Assembly: GCA_024697025.1 (NCBI GenBank)
Contig: JAILGH010000059.1
Coordinates: 1-61,865, forward strand
Length of the DNA stretch: 61,865 nucleotides
Source of the DNA: Pseudobutyrivibrio sp.
Lineage (GTDB): Bacteria; Bacillota; Clostridia; Lachnospirales; Lachnospiraceae
Direction of reading: 5' to 3'
Below, one piece after another: positions 17,424-25,282 of this stretch (positions within the stretch are counted from its first letter, which is position 1; every line of letters begins with the position of its first letter). The position numbers and the translations under genes were made by a program. The notes beneath the pieces are model-generated. The model ran no database searches, was not told the DNA's origin, and saw only the letters and a program-made list of their open reading frames with translations.

Positions 17424-18476
17424 TTATTTACTAAACTCCTTTGAAGTCTGAATTTCTACAAAGCCATCACACATATCTTTAATCTTAGTATAGTCTAAAT
17501 CAAGGGCTGCTGCTGTCTCTGTGTTGACTGTAGCTGTACCGTTGTCGAGAGTCTTAACTGGGAGGGTTGCTGGCTCTTTGCCATCTACCAATACCTCTGC
17601 GACCATGTTGGCTGTCTCTTTGCCAAGTGTTGCGTAGTTTACGCCATATCCAAGATAAGCACCGTTAAGCGCAAATGAATCTGCACCGCAATAATGTGGA
17701 ATACCTGCATCAATAAACTTCTCATAAATAGCAAGCTCGGCTGTCATAATAGTGTTGTCGGTAGGAGTAAATACTGCCTCTACACCTTCAGCCACAAGTG
17801 CATCTGCTGCAAGCATAACTTCGTCGTTCTTAGTACCTGTCTTTTCAACATACTCTATGCCTGCATTCTTAAGATACTTCTTAGCCTCCTTGATTGGGCC
17901 TGCAGAAGCATCCTGGCTCTTGTCATAAAGTAAACCGACCTTCAGTAAATCTCTATCCTGCTCTAACATCAAATCAAGAACAGCTGATGTATTTAAAGCA
18001 TCTGATGTACCTGTAACGTTTGCTCCTGGTGCATCATTGCTCTCTACAAGACCTGCACCAACTGGATCTGAAACTGCTGCAAATACAACAGGAATCTGAT
18101 TATCCTCTGTAGCAGACTGGCAAATAAGAGCTGTTGGAGTAGCTATTGGAACAATAATATCTACCTCGTCATTAATAAGCTCTGTAACTATCTGATTGAT
18201 AGTTGTCGAATCTGCCTGTCCATTAAAATAGTAATCCTCGTATTCAAACTTGCATTCCTTCTCCTCACTAAGTTCATCAAGTCTTTCCTCGAGATTAGAA
18301 ACTATCTGATTAAGTGAAGCATCGTCCACATACTGGATGATACCAACCTTATATGTTGCCCCTGCAGTCTTGTCAACATCAGTAGTAGCAGGAGTGCTAT
18401 TCTCCTTGCCGCATCCCGCCATCAATGCACACGCCATAGTTGCAACCATGAATAAAGAAAAAATTCTTTTTTTCAT
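17424..18476 (-). CDS. ABC transporter substrate-binding lipoprotein (TrpX-like)
   Basis: A 350-residue lipoprotein. The signal ends in the lipobox ALMAGC (C22), anchoring it outside the membrane. The mature part is a two-lobed ABC_sub_bind domain (VGIIQYVDDASLNQI...IVPIATPTAL). AAGGAGG precedes the ATG. It is the first gene of the importer and has a long non-coding leader region with an upstream promoter, a folded RNA and a terminator; a weaker local promoter (TTGACT, GATAAA) near 18525-18560 may serve it directly. Confidence 0.9.
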   Translation of the reverse strand: MKKRIFSLFMVATMACALMAGCGKENSTPATTDVDKTAGATYKVGIIQYVDDASLNQIVSNLEERLDELSEEKECKFEYEDYYFNGQADSTTINQIVTELINDEVDIIVPIATPTALICQSATEDNQIPVVFAAVSDPVGAGLVESNDAPGANVTGTSDALNTSAVLDLMLEQDRDLLKVGLLYDKSQDASAGPIKEAKKYLKNAGIEYVEKTGTKNDEVMLAADALVAEGVEAVFTPTDNTIMTAELAIYEKFIDAGIPHYCGADSFALNGAYLGYGVNYATLGKETANMVAEVLVDGKEPATLPVKTLDNGTATVNTETAAALDLDYTKIKDMCDGFVEIQTSKEFSK

Positions 18477-18597
18477 AAGAAACCTCCTTCAACCTAGATT
18501 ATATCTAGCAAACTAGTAAATATTTTATCACACTACTTTAGCAAGATAAAGTCAAAAAAGTGTTGCTTGGCGTGGATTACAATTGATTTTTCTGCAA

Positions 18598-18624
18598 AGA
18601 AAAAAGCACAGGAAAAACCTGTGC
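18598..18624 (-). terminator. terminator ending the hairpin array
   Basis: On the minus strand GCACAGG, five T, CCTGTGC and then six T. It lies about 120 bases upstream of the lipoprotein start. It would end transcripts from the promoter at 18922-18950, either as a stand-alone RNA or as an attenuator. Confidence 0.85.
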
Positions 18625-18915
18625 CTAAATAGAGCATTAAAGTAGGTTTTATTGGTTCAAATGAAGGCACCAATAAAATCTGACTTTCATTTCATTCAAG
18701 TCAGACTACTTTCTTGAACTGAGTTCAAGAAAGTATCCCATTACGGAATTAAATAAGCTTGATGCTTATTTAATTCCTACACATTACTAATGCATGTCAA
18801 ACATTCATAACATTATTAATTAAATATATTATCTACCGACTAGGAAGCAACGCGTAATTAAAACACGATAACAGGCTCCCTAAACCGCAGTGCCGGTAGC
18901 ATTATCTCCCTTTCG
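18600..18915 (-). ncRNA. candidate structured RNA plus hairpin array, unknown family
   Basis: A consensus promoter would start a minus-strand transcript near 18915. The first 100 bases fold into one long arm: CTACCG with CGGTAG (closing, 18894-18899 side and 18835-18840 side), then TAGGGAGC with GCTTCCTA, then a CGTG/CGCG tip. Four more perfect hairpins and a terminator follow down to 18600. I find no good open reading frame. It does not match the riboswitch cores I know (TPP, FMN, SAM, purine, lysine, T-box, GEMM, cobalamin, yybP-ykoY). It may be a leader of the downstream importer or an independent RNA. Confidence 0.6.
18647..18777. repeat. four consecutive perfect hairpins
   Basis: In order: 10-bp stem 18647-18656/18669-18678; 8-bp stem 18679-18686/18698-18705; 13-bp stem 18707-18719/18723-18735 with 3-base loop; 14-bp stem 18745-18758/18764-18777 with 5-base loop. 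With the terminator at 18606-18624 this makes five hairpins in 172 bases, spaced 0 to 22 bases apart. Confidence 0.85.
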
Positions 18916-18921
18916 AGTATT

Positions 18922-18950
18922 ATAATACTACCTTGTTCGCTCTATGTCAA
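18922..18950 (-). promoter_or_regulatory. strong sigma-A promoter for the candidate RNA
   Basis: On the minus strand TTGACA (18945-18950), 17 bases, TATTAT (18922-18927). A 14-bp palindrome AGTATTATAATACT (18916-18929) covers the -10 region. Confidence 0.75.
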
Positions 18951-18978
18951 TACTTTTTTTGAAATTTTTTCAAGAGAA

Positions 18979-19004
18979 AAAAGCCAAGCTTAAGCTTGGC
19001 TTTT
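18979..19004. terminator. bidirectional-looking terminator after proC
   Basis: A perfect 26-bp palindrome, AAAAGCCAAGCTT and its complement, followed on the minus strand by more T. It lies 82 bases after the proC stop. Confidence 0.75.
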
Positions 19005-19033
19005 AAAATTCTAGGTTTTATTTAATTCCTGGG

Positions 19034-19078
19034 TTTTATTGGTGCAAATGTAAGCACCAATAAAATCTGACTTTCATT
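19034..19078. repeat. second copy of the TTTTATTGGT hairpin segment
   Basis: Forty-two of 45 bases match 18647-18691. The stem is longer here: TTTTATTGGTGC with GCACCAATAAAA (12 bp, 8-base loop). Flanking TTATTTAATTCC and TAATTCCTAC also recur at 18767-18780. It forms the proC 3' untranslated region. Confidence 0.8.
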
Positions 19079-19085
19079 CTAATTC

Positions 19086-19880
19086 CTACAAATCTCTAGA
19101 CTTCTCAATACATACTCTCTCAGCTTCAATAACTGCATTTCTAAAACCAAGAGCCTCTAAGGAAGCAACAGCTTCGATTGTAGTACCTCCTGGACTACAA
19201 ACTGCATCCTTCAATGCGCCTGGATGCTCTCCTGTTTCAAGCACCATCTTTGCAGAGCCAAGAACTGCCTGCGCCGCAAATTTGTATGCCTGATTTCTAG
19301 GCATTCCCTCTGCAACAGCCCCATCTGCTAATGCTTCGATAAACATATATACGTAAGCAGGTGAAGAACCACTGATACCTACTACTGCATCCTGAAGCTT
19401 CTCAGGAACAATCTCTGCCTCTCCAAATGATTCAAATAACTTAAGCACAGTCTCGCACTCGTCATCTGTAACAAGGGCATTTGGGCTGAGGGCGCTCATG
19501 CCTTCTCCAACAAGCGCAGGTGTGTTTGGCATTACGCGAATAAGCTTAATCTCTTTTCCAAACAAGCCTGTAAGCTTCTCAAGAGACTGACCTGCAGCAA
19601 TGCTTACAACAACCTTTCCTGTAAAATCTAAATTCTTGATTCCCTCAATTGCATCTGGAAGATACTGTGGCTTTACAGCAAGGAAAATGATGTCTGCAAA
19701 ATTAACTACATCTGCGTTGCTTGTGCTTGTGTTTACTCCAAACTCCTCAGCAACTCTATCAAGAACAGCCTGAAAGATATCACTAGCCATTACATTTTCA
19801 GCATCAACAATCCCTGATTTTACCATGCCACCCATCATGGCACTTCCCATGTTACCTGTTCCAATAAAACCAATTTTCAT
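19086..19880 (-). CDS. proC: pyrroline-5-carboxylate reductase
   Basis: A 264-residue cytoplasmic enzyme making proline from pyrroline-5-carboxylate with NAD(P)H. The Rossmann motif GFIGTGNMGSAM is at the N terminus and the C-terminal signature SPGGTTIEA(V)ASLE is present. The ATG at 19880 has GGAG 8 bases upstream; the TTG at 19892 is rejected. It lies 36 bases after an aminotransferase gene on the same strand. Its 3' untranslated region carries the repeat shared with 18.65 kb. Confidence 0.94.
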   Translation of the reverse strand: MKIGFIGTGNMGSAMMGGMVKSGIVDAENVMASDIFQAVLDRVAEEFGVNTSTSNADVVNFADIIFLAVKPQYLPDAIEGIKNLDFTGKVVVSIAAGQSLEKLTGLFGKEIKLIRVMPNTPALVGEGMSALSPNALVTDDECETVLKLFESFGEAEIVPEKLQDAVVGISGSSPAYVYMFIEALADGAVAEGMPRNQAYKFAAQAVLGSAKMVLETGEHPGALKDAVCSPGGTTIEAVASLEALGFRNAVIEAERVCIEKSRDL

Positions 19881-19916
19881 AATGAACTCCAATCTGATTG
19901 ATTATTCAATCCACAA

Positions 19917-21203
19917 TTACTGCTTTGCATGGATAAGCTTTTCAATGTATGCAATACGTGCACATACAGTAAATATCTCAGCCGCCTGCTCTAACTCCTC
20001 AATAGAAGGAAGTGTTGGTGCAAAACGGATAATAGAATCCTCTGGATCAATGTGATGAGGGAATGGAGCACCTGCTGGTGTAAGCTTAACTCCTGCCTCG
20101 CCTGCAAGGTCTACTATGCGTGTAGCTGTACCACTTGGAGCCTCGAAAGTGATGAAGTATCCACCCTTTGGTGAAATCCAGCTACCACAAGCAGCTTCTC
20201 CAAGATCTCTTTCGAATGTCTTGATAACAAGCTCAAACTTTGGACGAATAATCTTAGCATGCTTTTCCATGTGCTTGCTAACAGATTCAACATCTGTAAA
20301 ATATCTTGCATGACGAAGCATGTTAATTTTATCAAAACCAATTGTCTGAACTGTAAGTGTCTTTTTGAGCTCCTCACGGTTTCTGTGATTGCATGCGATT
20401 GCAGCGATACCGCCGCCTGCGAATGTAATCTTTGAAGTAGAAGCAAACTCAAATACTAAGTCAGGGTTGTCTGCCTCCTCACACTCGTGAAGGATATTTA
20501 AAATCTTGCACTTTTCCTTATATAAATGATGAACCGCATATGCGTTATCCCAGAATACTCTGAAATCCTTAGCAGCTGGCTTAAGATTTGCCATGCGTCT
20601 AACTACTTCATCTGAATAAACGATACCCTGTGGATTAGAATACTTTGGAACACACCAAATACCCTTGATGCTCTCATCCTTTGATACTAAATCCTCAATC
20701 ATGTCCATATCAGGACCATCCTCATTCATTGGGATGTTAATCATTTCAAAGCCAAAGTGCTGTGTAATAGCAAAGTGTCTGTCGTAACCTGGTACAGGAC
20801 AAAGCCATTTAACCTTGTCGAGCTTACACCAAGGAGTGCATCCGCCAAAACCAAACATATAACCACGAGCCACTGCATCAAACATAAGATTAAGTGATGA
20901 GTTACCACCAACAATAACCTGCTCTGGCTGACAATCCATGATTTCTGCCATAAGATGCTGAGCTTCAACGATACCTTCTAACTGGCCATAGTTGCGTGTC
21001 TCCACACCGTTCATGCACTTCATCAATGATTTGCCATCAAGAATATCAAATAAAGGCATAGAAAGATTGAGCTGCTCTACTGATGGCTTACCACGGCTCA
21101 TATCGAGCTTGAGCCCTTTTGCTTGCCAGCTCTTGTACTGAGCTGTGAGCTGCTCCTTCTCAGATGCTAATTCTTCTAGTGACATTTCGCTGTACTTTTT
21201 CAT
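19917..21203 (-). CDS. aspartate aminotransferase, class Ic (PLP)
   Basis: A 428-residue PLP enzyme. The Schiff-base lysine is K258 in FASTSKITFAGGG; YSNPQG (188-193) and DNAY (219-222) bind cofactor and substrate. The sequence fits the MocR-like Asp_aminotransf group (subgroup Ic), which transfers amino groups between aspartate/glutamate and 2-oxoacids. Pairing with proC hints at glutamate-family metabolism, but this is inference. Confidence 0.88.
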   Translation of the reverse strand: MKKYSEMSLEELASEKEQLTAQYKSWQAKGLKLDMSRGKPSVEQLNLSMPLFDILDGKSLMKCMNGVETRNYGQLEGIVEAQHLMAEIMDCQPEQVIVGGNSSLNLMFDAVARGYMFGFGGCTPWCKLDKVKWLCPVPGYDRHFAITQHFGFEMINIPMNEDGPDMDMIEDLVSKDESIKGIWCVPKYSNPQGIVYSDEVVRRMANLKPAAKDFRVFWDNAYAVHHLYKEKCKILNILHECEEADNPDLVFEFASTSKITFAGGGIAAIACNHRNREELKKTLTVQTIGFDKINMLRHARYFTDVESVSKHMEKHAKIIRPKFELVIKTFERDLGEAACGSWISPKGGYFITFEAPSGTATRIVDLAGEAGVKLTPAGAPFPHHIDPEDSIIRFAPTLPSIEELEQAAEIFTVCARIAYIEKLIHAKQ

Positions 21204-21280
21204 TACAAGTCCTTCCTTTGCTAAATATATTACTTATTTATTGTTGATATATAAATCAACTTGAGAATTAATCTTGTGGA
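21204..21280. other. rarA-aminotransferase gap with two small hairpins
   Basis: On the minus strand AATTAATC cacaa GATTAATT and GTTGAT ttatat ATCAAC follow the rarA stop. Neither has a T-run. They repeat the pattern of short perfect hairpins just after stop codons seen elsewhere in the window. Confidence 0.5.
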
Positions 21281-22600
21281 TTAATTATTTCTTATCATAT
21301 CTAAATACTGATTGATAACCTTTTCGTAGCCTAAATCGCCAGGCTGATAGAAATCCCCTCTTTCCAAACCGTCTGGGAGATAACGCTGATGTGAAAAATG
21401 GTTTGGAAAATCGTGGGCATACTCATAACCAACTCCGTGCCCTAGCTTGCTTGCCGATTTGTAGTGGGCATCCTGTAGATGAGTCGGAATCTGTCGCGTG
21501 GTGTTGTTTTTAACCTCTGCCATTGCCAAGTCGATAGCTCCGTAGGCTGAATTGGACTTTGGCGCGCAAGCAACATAGGTTGCTGCATGGGAAAGGATAA
21601 TTCGAGACTCTGGCATGCCAATTCTTTCAACTGCAAGAAATGCAGATGTGGCTACTACCAGCGCCTGTGGGTCGGCATTTCCAACATCCTCGGAAGCACA
21701 TATGCAAATGCGCCTTGCGATGAATTTGGGATCCTCCCCTGCGTAGAGCATACGAGCCAAATAATAGACCGCAGCATCTGGGTCTGAGCCTCGCATACTT
21801 TTAATGAAAGCTGAGATGGTATCGTAATGATTGTCGCCATCCTTATCGTACTTGATAACTCGGCGCTGAATACACTCACTTGCCACATCTATAGTGATAT
21901 GAATCTTGCCATCTTCTGCTCTGTCGGTGGTGAGAACACCAAGCTCGATAGCTGTAAGAGCCGCCCTGGCGTCGCCGTTGGCAATATCTGCCAAAAACTC
22001 CATGGCATCATCGTCGATAACTGCATCGTAACTGCCAAGGCCCTTTTCCTGATCTGTCAAAGCTCTCTCAATTAGCGTCTTGATGTCCTGAGTATCAAGT
22101 GGCTTGAGCTCAAAAATAATTGATCTGGAAAGCAGAGCACCGTTAACCTCAAAGTATGGGTTCTCAGTGGTAGCACCAATTAAAATAATTGTGCCATCCT
22201 CTACAAATGGAAGCAGATAATCCTGCTGCCCTTTGTTAAATCTATGAATCTCATCTATAAAAAGGATTGTCTTCTTGCCGTAGGCGCCAAGGGTCTGTTT
22301 GGCCTGCTCAACTACGGCCTCCATATCCTTCTTGCCAGAAGTAGTGGCATTGATAGATGTAAATTCCGCTGAAGTGGTATGGGCTATTACCTGCGCAAGA
22401 GTAGTCTTGCCTGTACCAGGTGGTCCATAAAATATGATAGAAGAAAGCTTGTCAGCCTTAATAGCTCGATAAAGGAGCTTATCTTTGCCGATGATATGCT
22501 GCTGTCCCACTACCTCATCTAAAGTAGTTGGCCGCAGGCGAGCAGCCAAAGGTGATTCCTTCTTCTTAGCTTCCTGTCTCATGTAATCGAATAGATCCAT
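21281..22600 (-). CDS. rarA: replication-associated recombination protein A (AAA ATPase)
   Basis: A 439-residue clamp-loader-like ATPase (RarA/MgsA) acting at stalled forks. Walker A GPPGTGKTT is at 59-67, Walker B LFIDEIHRF near 112-120, and the C-terminal tetramerisation domain (residues about 265-435, ending PGDLGYEKVINQYL) is complete. AGGAAGG stands 7 bases before the ATG. It appears monocistronic. Confidence 0.94.
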   Translation of the reverse strand: MDLFDYMRQEAKKKESPLAARLRPTTLDEVVGQQHIIGKDKLLYRAIKADKLSSIIFYGPPGTGKTTLAQVIAHTTSAEFTSINATTSGKKDMEAVVEQAKQTLGAYGKKTILFIDEIHRFNKGQQDYLLPFVEDGTIILIGATTENPYFEVNGALLSRSIIFELKPLDTQDIKTLIERALTDQEKGLGSYDAVIDDDAMEFLADIANGDARAALTAIELGVLTTDRAEDGKIHITIDVASECIQRRVIKYDKDGDNHYDTISAFIKSMRGSDPDAAVYYLARMLYAGEDPKFIARRICICASEDVGNADPQALVVATSAFLAVERIGMPESRIILSHAATYVACAPKSNSAYGAIDLAMAEVKNNTTRQIPTHLQDAHYKSASKLGHGVGYEYAHDFPNHFSHQRYLPDGLERGDFYQPGDLGYEKVINQYLDMIRNN

Positions 22601-22735
22601 GTGATACCTTCCTTAATTAAGCATCTTACTTTAATAAACTAAAGTTTTTGCTTTTGATACTATACTATAAAATATATTAAGATACAACAATTATTTTTCC
22701 CAGGACGGACATTTGTCCGCGGTAGAAAACAATTA

Positions 22736-22763
22736 ATATGGCAGCTTACTTAAGCTGCCATAT
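22736..22763 (-). terminator. terminator overlapping the microprotein stop
   Basis: Arms 22736-22748 and 22751-22763 are perfectly complementary over 13 bp with a 2-base centre. On the minus strand the 5' arm is made of the last codons and stop of the microprotein gene. The following T-run is broken (TTAATTGTTTTC). Confidence 0.6.
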
Positions 22764-22851
22764 ACTCGTAGTACTCATCTTCGGTTGCAAAAAGCTCATA
22801 GACACCATCAACCCAGCCCATGTAGCCCGCATCAATCAAATATCCTTTCAT
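22750..22851 (-). CDS. conserved 33-residue microprotein
   Basis: Minus-strand reading gives MKGYLIDAGYMGWVDGVYEL followed by FATEDEYYEYMAA, 33 residues. GGAGG stands 8 bases before the ATG. It is acidic, aromatic-rich, without a membrane segment. I recall very similar 30-35-residue proteins (MKGYM..GYMG.....Y.LFA.E..YYEYM) in many Clostridia; no function is known to me. It has its own leader with a possible ribosome-site-masking stem and a terminator at its stop codon. Confidence 0.8.
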   Translation of the reverse strand: MKGYLIDAGYMGWVDGVYELFATEDEYYEYMAA

Positions 22852-22857
22852 AAAAAA

Positions 22858-22912
22858 ACCTCCATATCAAAACAACCACTGTCATTAACTGTGATTATAA
22901 TAATATGGAGGT
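22858..22912 (-). promoter_or_regulatory. possible ribosome-site-sequestering stem before the microprotein
   Basis: ACCTCCATAT at 22858-22867 (plus strand) and ATATGGAGGT at 22903-22912 are exact complements over 10 bp with a 35-base loop. In a minus-strand RNA starting upstream of 22912 the upstream arm would pair with the GGAGG ribosome site of the microprotein and block translation. The promoter is not clearly identified. Confidence 0.5.
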
Positions 22913-22994
22913 ATGTCCCTATTTAGACTCTCTCAATTGATTGCCTGCTGGACAAAACTTGCATTTAGTTTTTCAATTTAAATGGTCACCTGTT

Positions 22995-24797
22995 TTACAT
23001 CCAGCCCATCTTAGAAAGTTCTTTATATAAATCTGGCGTTATACCAATTGACAACTTGCTACCATAATAAAGCGCTATAGGGTCCTGTGAGATTGCTTTA
23101 AGATCATTTACATCATCGTACTTTGCAAAACATTCTTCATTGATAAGCTTTGATGACTCTACTAATCCATTATTTACATTAAATTCCATTGTGCCCTTAG
23201 GAACATTGTATATCCAATGCTCCCCGCCATTATCATTAGCCTTAGCTTCATCAGGATTTCCCAATTTGTTTAAAACATAATCAGTAGTTATCTTAAAGGT
23301 TGTACCATCAGGAAACTCCACTGCATCTGCCTTGAAATCAAGGTATGCAAGTCTTTTTATACCGTTTTCATTAAAAATTCCTACGGTTATATCTTTACCT
23401 TCAATACCTGGGCCATCTGTATAATAAAACATTTCATATTTAACACCTGGGTAATCTTTAAGTTCATAATCCCAAGAGTTCTGTTCATTATAATTAATGA
23501 AATCATAACGAGCATCTTCTGATGTGCTTGGAGCTACAAGTGGCTTTCCATTATAACTGAGAATCTCAAAATCAAATAAATCTTCTGCTGCCTCATCTCC
23601 AGCCTCAGCTTCAATATCAGTCTCAGCATCTTCTGAGGCTTGCTCGGCTTCTAGCTCATTTACTCTTGCCATTATCTGTGCGAGAATCTCAGGATCGATT
23701 TCATCATTTGCGAATTGACGGCCCCATCCTCCTACATAATTTGCCGGAACAGAAACTCTAGCCAGTACTTCATTAAGTTGCTTCTTATATGAATCAGGTG
23801 TAACGCCAGTATTTAAAGCCTTCCCATACAATGGTGACATTACATCATATGATATTTCTAATAAATCATTTTTATCATCATATTCTTCATACAAACTTTT
23901 ATTTACTAACTCTATATAATCCAATTTTCCTTCCACAAAAGAAAATTCTGATCTGTTATCACCATTAACATATATTAAATAATCGCATGATGAATCTGTT
24001 TTTACCTCATCAGGCTCCCCATAAACCGCCTTTACATCCTCAACTGAAGCACCCATTTTTATGCCTCCAGCCAATTCTACTTTGTCCGATGAAACCATTA
24101 AATAGGCAAGTTTATTAATAACAAAATCCTTAAAGACCCCTACGCTTATATCATTATTCAATGGATCTTCACCGTCATTGTAATAATACATATCAAAGCT
24201 AACTAATGAGTGATTTTCAAGATCATAAGACCAAGAATCTGTGGCGTTAATCATTTCATATCGGCTTCTATCATAAGGCTCAACTTGAACGATATATTCT
24301 CCGTTGTATTTAATCTGTCGTACGCCCATGCCCTGTTCTCTCAACTCAATATCCTCTATGCCTATCATAGCTAATTTTTCATGTAATTGGCGTACGCGAT
24401 CCATCATTTCATTAAATCTATCAATGTTTTCATCTGATTCGCTGTATTCCCACACTTCTACTTGTGCATCTTCACTTGAGTCTTCATTATAAGCAGCTTC
24501 ATCAGTTGCCACTTCTGCCGCCACTTTCTGGTCTTGAGTTTCCTCAGCTACAACTTCTTCACTTATAACCTCTTCATTTGTGTCCTCGTCAATTGCCGCT
24601 TCTTCACTTACAATCTCTTCACTTGCGTCCTCGTCAATTGCCGCTTCTTCACTTGAAACTGTCTCCTCAGAGACAACTTCAGATTCTGCTTCTGCAACAA
24701 CCGCTTCATTATTGATAGCTTCTGCATGTACAACAACTGTAGTTGCAGCAAAAGCAAATGATGTTGCCAATAAGCTTGTCACAATTCTCTTCTTCAT
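22995..24797 (-). CDS. secreted acidic protein with a duplicated domain
   Basis: A 600-residue protein I do not recognise. A signal peptide (residues 1 to about 26, cleavage after VHA) is followed by an acidic low-complexity region (28-118) with repeats of SEEAAIDED/EEVVSEE. Two homologous domains follow, about 160-340 and 410-600. They share YNGxxxV, SW(S/D)YxLxxxxxVxxxMxYYxDG, ISVGxF, (N/R)KLAYL and YDDxNDLxxIS. The second ends at the C terminus. GGAGG precedes the ATG. It is probably extracellular or wall-associated; binding partners are unknown. Confidence 0.75.
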   Translation of the reverse strand: MKKRIVTSLLATSFAFAATTVVVHAEAINNEAVVAEAESEVVSEETVSSEEAAIDEDASEEIVSEEAAIDEDTNEEVISEEVVAEETQDQKVAAEVATDEAAYNEDSSEDAQVEVWEYSESDENIDRFNEMMDRVRQLHEKLAMIGIEDIELREQGMGVRQIKYNGEYIVQVEPYDRSRYEMINATDSWSYDLENHSLVSFDMYYYNDGEDPLNNDISVGVFKDFVINKLAYLMVSSDKVELAGGIKMGASVEDVKAVYGEPDEVKTDSSCDYLIYVNGDNRSEFSFVEGKLDYIELVNKSLYEEYDDKNDLLEISYDVMSPLYGKALNTGVTPDSYKKQLNEVLARVSVPANYVGGWGRQFANDEIDPEILAQIMARVNELEAEQASEDAETDIEAEAGDEAAEDLFDFEILSYNGKPLVAPSTSEDARYDFINYNEQNSWDYELKDYPGVKYEMFYYTDGPGIEGKDITVGIFNENGIKRLAYLDFKADAVEFPDGTTFKITTDYVLNKLGNPDEAKANDNGGEHWIYNVPKGTMEFNVNNGLVESSKLINEECFAKYDDVNDLKAISQDPIALYYGSKLSIGITPDLYKELSKMGWM

Positions 24798-25080
24798 TCA
24801 TTATCCTCCTTCTATGAACTGATTTCGAGTAACAAGGTATTATAGGCATTAAAAAGCGCTAAATGCAACACTATAGAAATTATGTCCAAATATAATTATT
24901 GTGATTAATCCTCCTATCATCGCCTATGCTACAACTTGTGTTTGTGTCAATTATTTTTCAGTCTTTTTCTTGTAGAAATTCTCATTTTTCTTGATATTAA
25001 AAAATATTTCTTAGCAAGAAATCCATAACACACGAGAAACACTTTCCTTCATAAAGATTACAAACTATTTTCTTATGACA

Positions 25081-25158
25081 CAAGAAAGAGTTTTGCTTCG
25101 CAAAACTCCAGTAGTGCGAGGCGACAATTGCTGTAAGCAATTAATTTCTCCTGTCGCC
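25081..25158. repeat. hairpin repeat unit, copy 1
   Basis: GAGTTTTGC ttc GCAAAACTC (25088-25108, 9-bp stem) is followed by GGCGACA/TGTCGCC (25120-25126, 25152-25158) enclosing AATTGC tgtaa GCAATT (25126-25142). The first 65 bases are about 90% identical to 29565-29633. Confidence 0.8.
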
Positions 25159-25171
25159 GAGACACATCTTT

Positions 25172-25232
25172 CACACAAAGTGTGTTTTTTACTTTATAGG
25201 AGATTGCAAAGCAATTTCCTATAAAGTAAAAA
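25172..25232. repeat. short hairpin plus 22-bp hairpin
   Basis: CACAC aaa GTGTG (25172-25184) is followed at once by arms 25186-25207 and 25211-25232, complementary over 22 bp with a single G-T position and an AAA loop. They fill the space between the repeat unit and the yqeY terminator. Confidence 0.8.
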
Positions 25233-25261
25233 AGGAAGCCAACTTCAGCGCCAGCTTCCTT
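25226..25261 (-). terminator. yqeY terminator
   Basis: On the minus strand AAGGAAGC (25254-25261) pairs with GCTTCCTT (25232-25239), 14-base loop, followed by six T. It lies 21 bases after the yqeY stop. Its T-run is also part of the 22-bp hairpin. Confidence 0.75.
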
Positions 25262-25282
25262 AAAATTACAATTATTATTAAG

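Larger units (their letters stand above)
24798..25282. other. 485-base gene-free region with a hairpin array
   Basis: The left part (24798-25080) holds the leader of the secreted-protein gene and no structure I can support. The right part (25081-25261) is a dense set of hairpins described separately. No convincing small gene is seen. Confidence 0.6.

Noticed and set aside
18830-18930. T-box or purine riboswitch in the importer leader
   Set aside because: The T-box antiterminator sequence and the purine three-way junction core are absent.
24580-24822. Ser/Ala-rich plus-strand frame
   Set aside because: Antisense shadow of the acidic repeat of the secreted protein.
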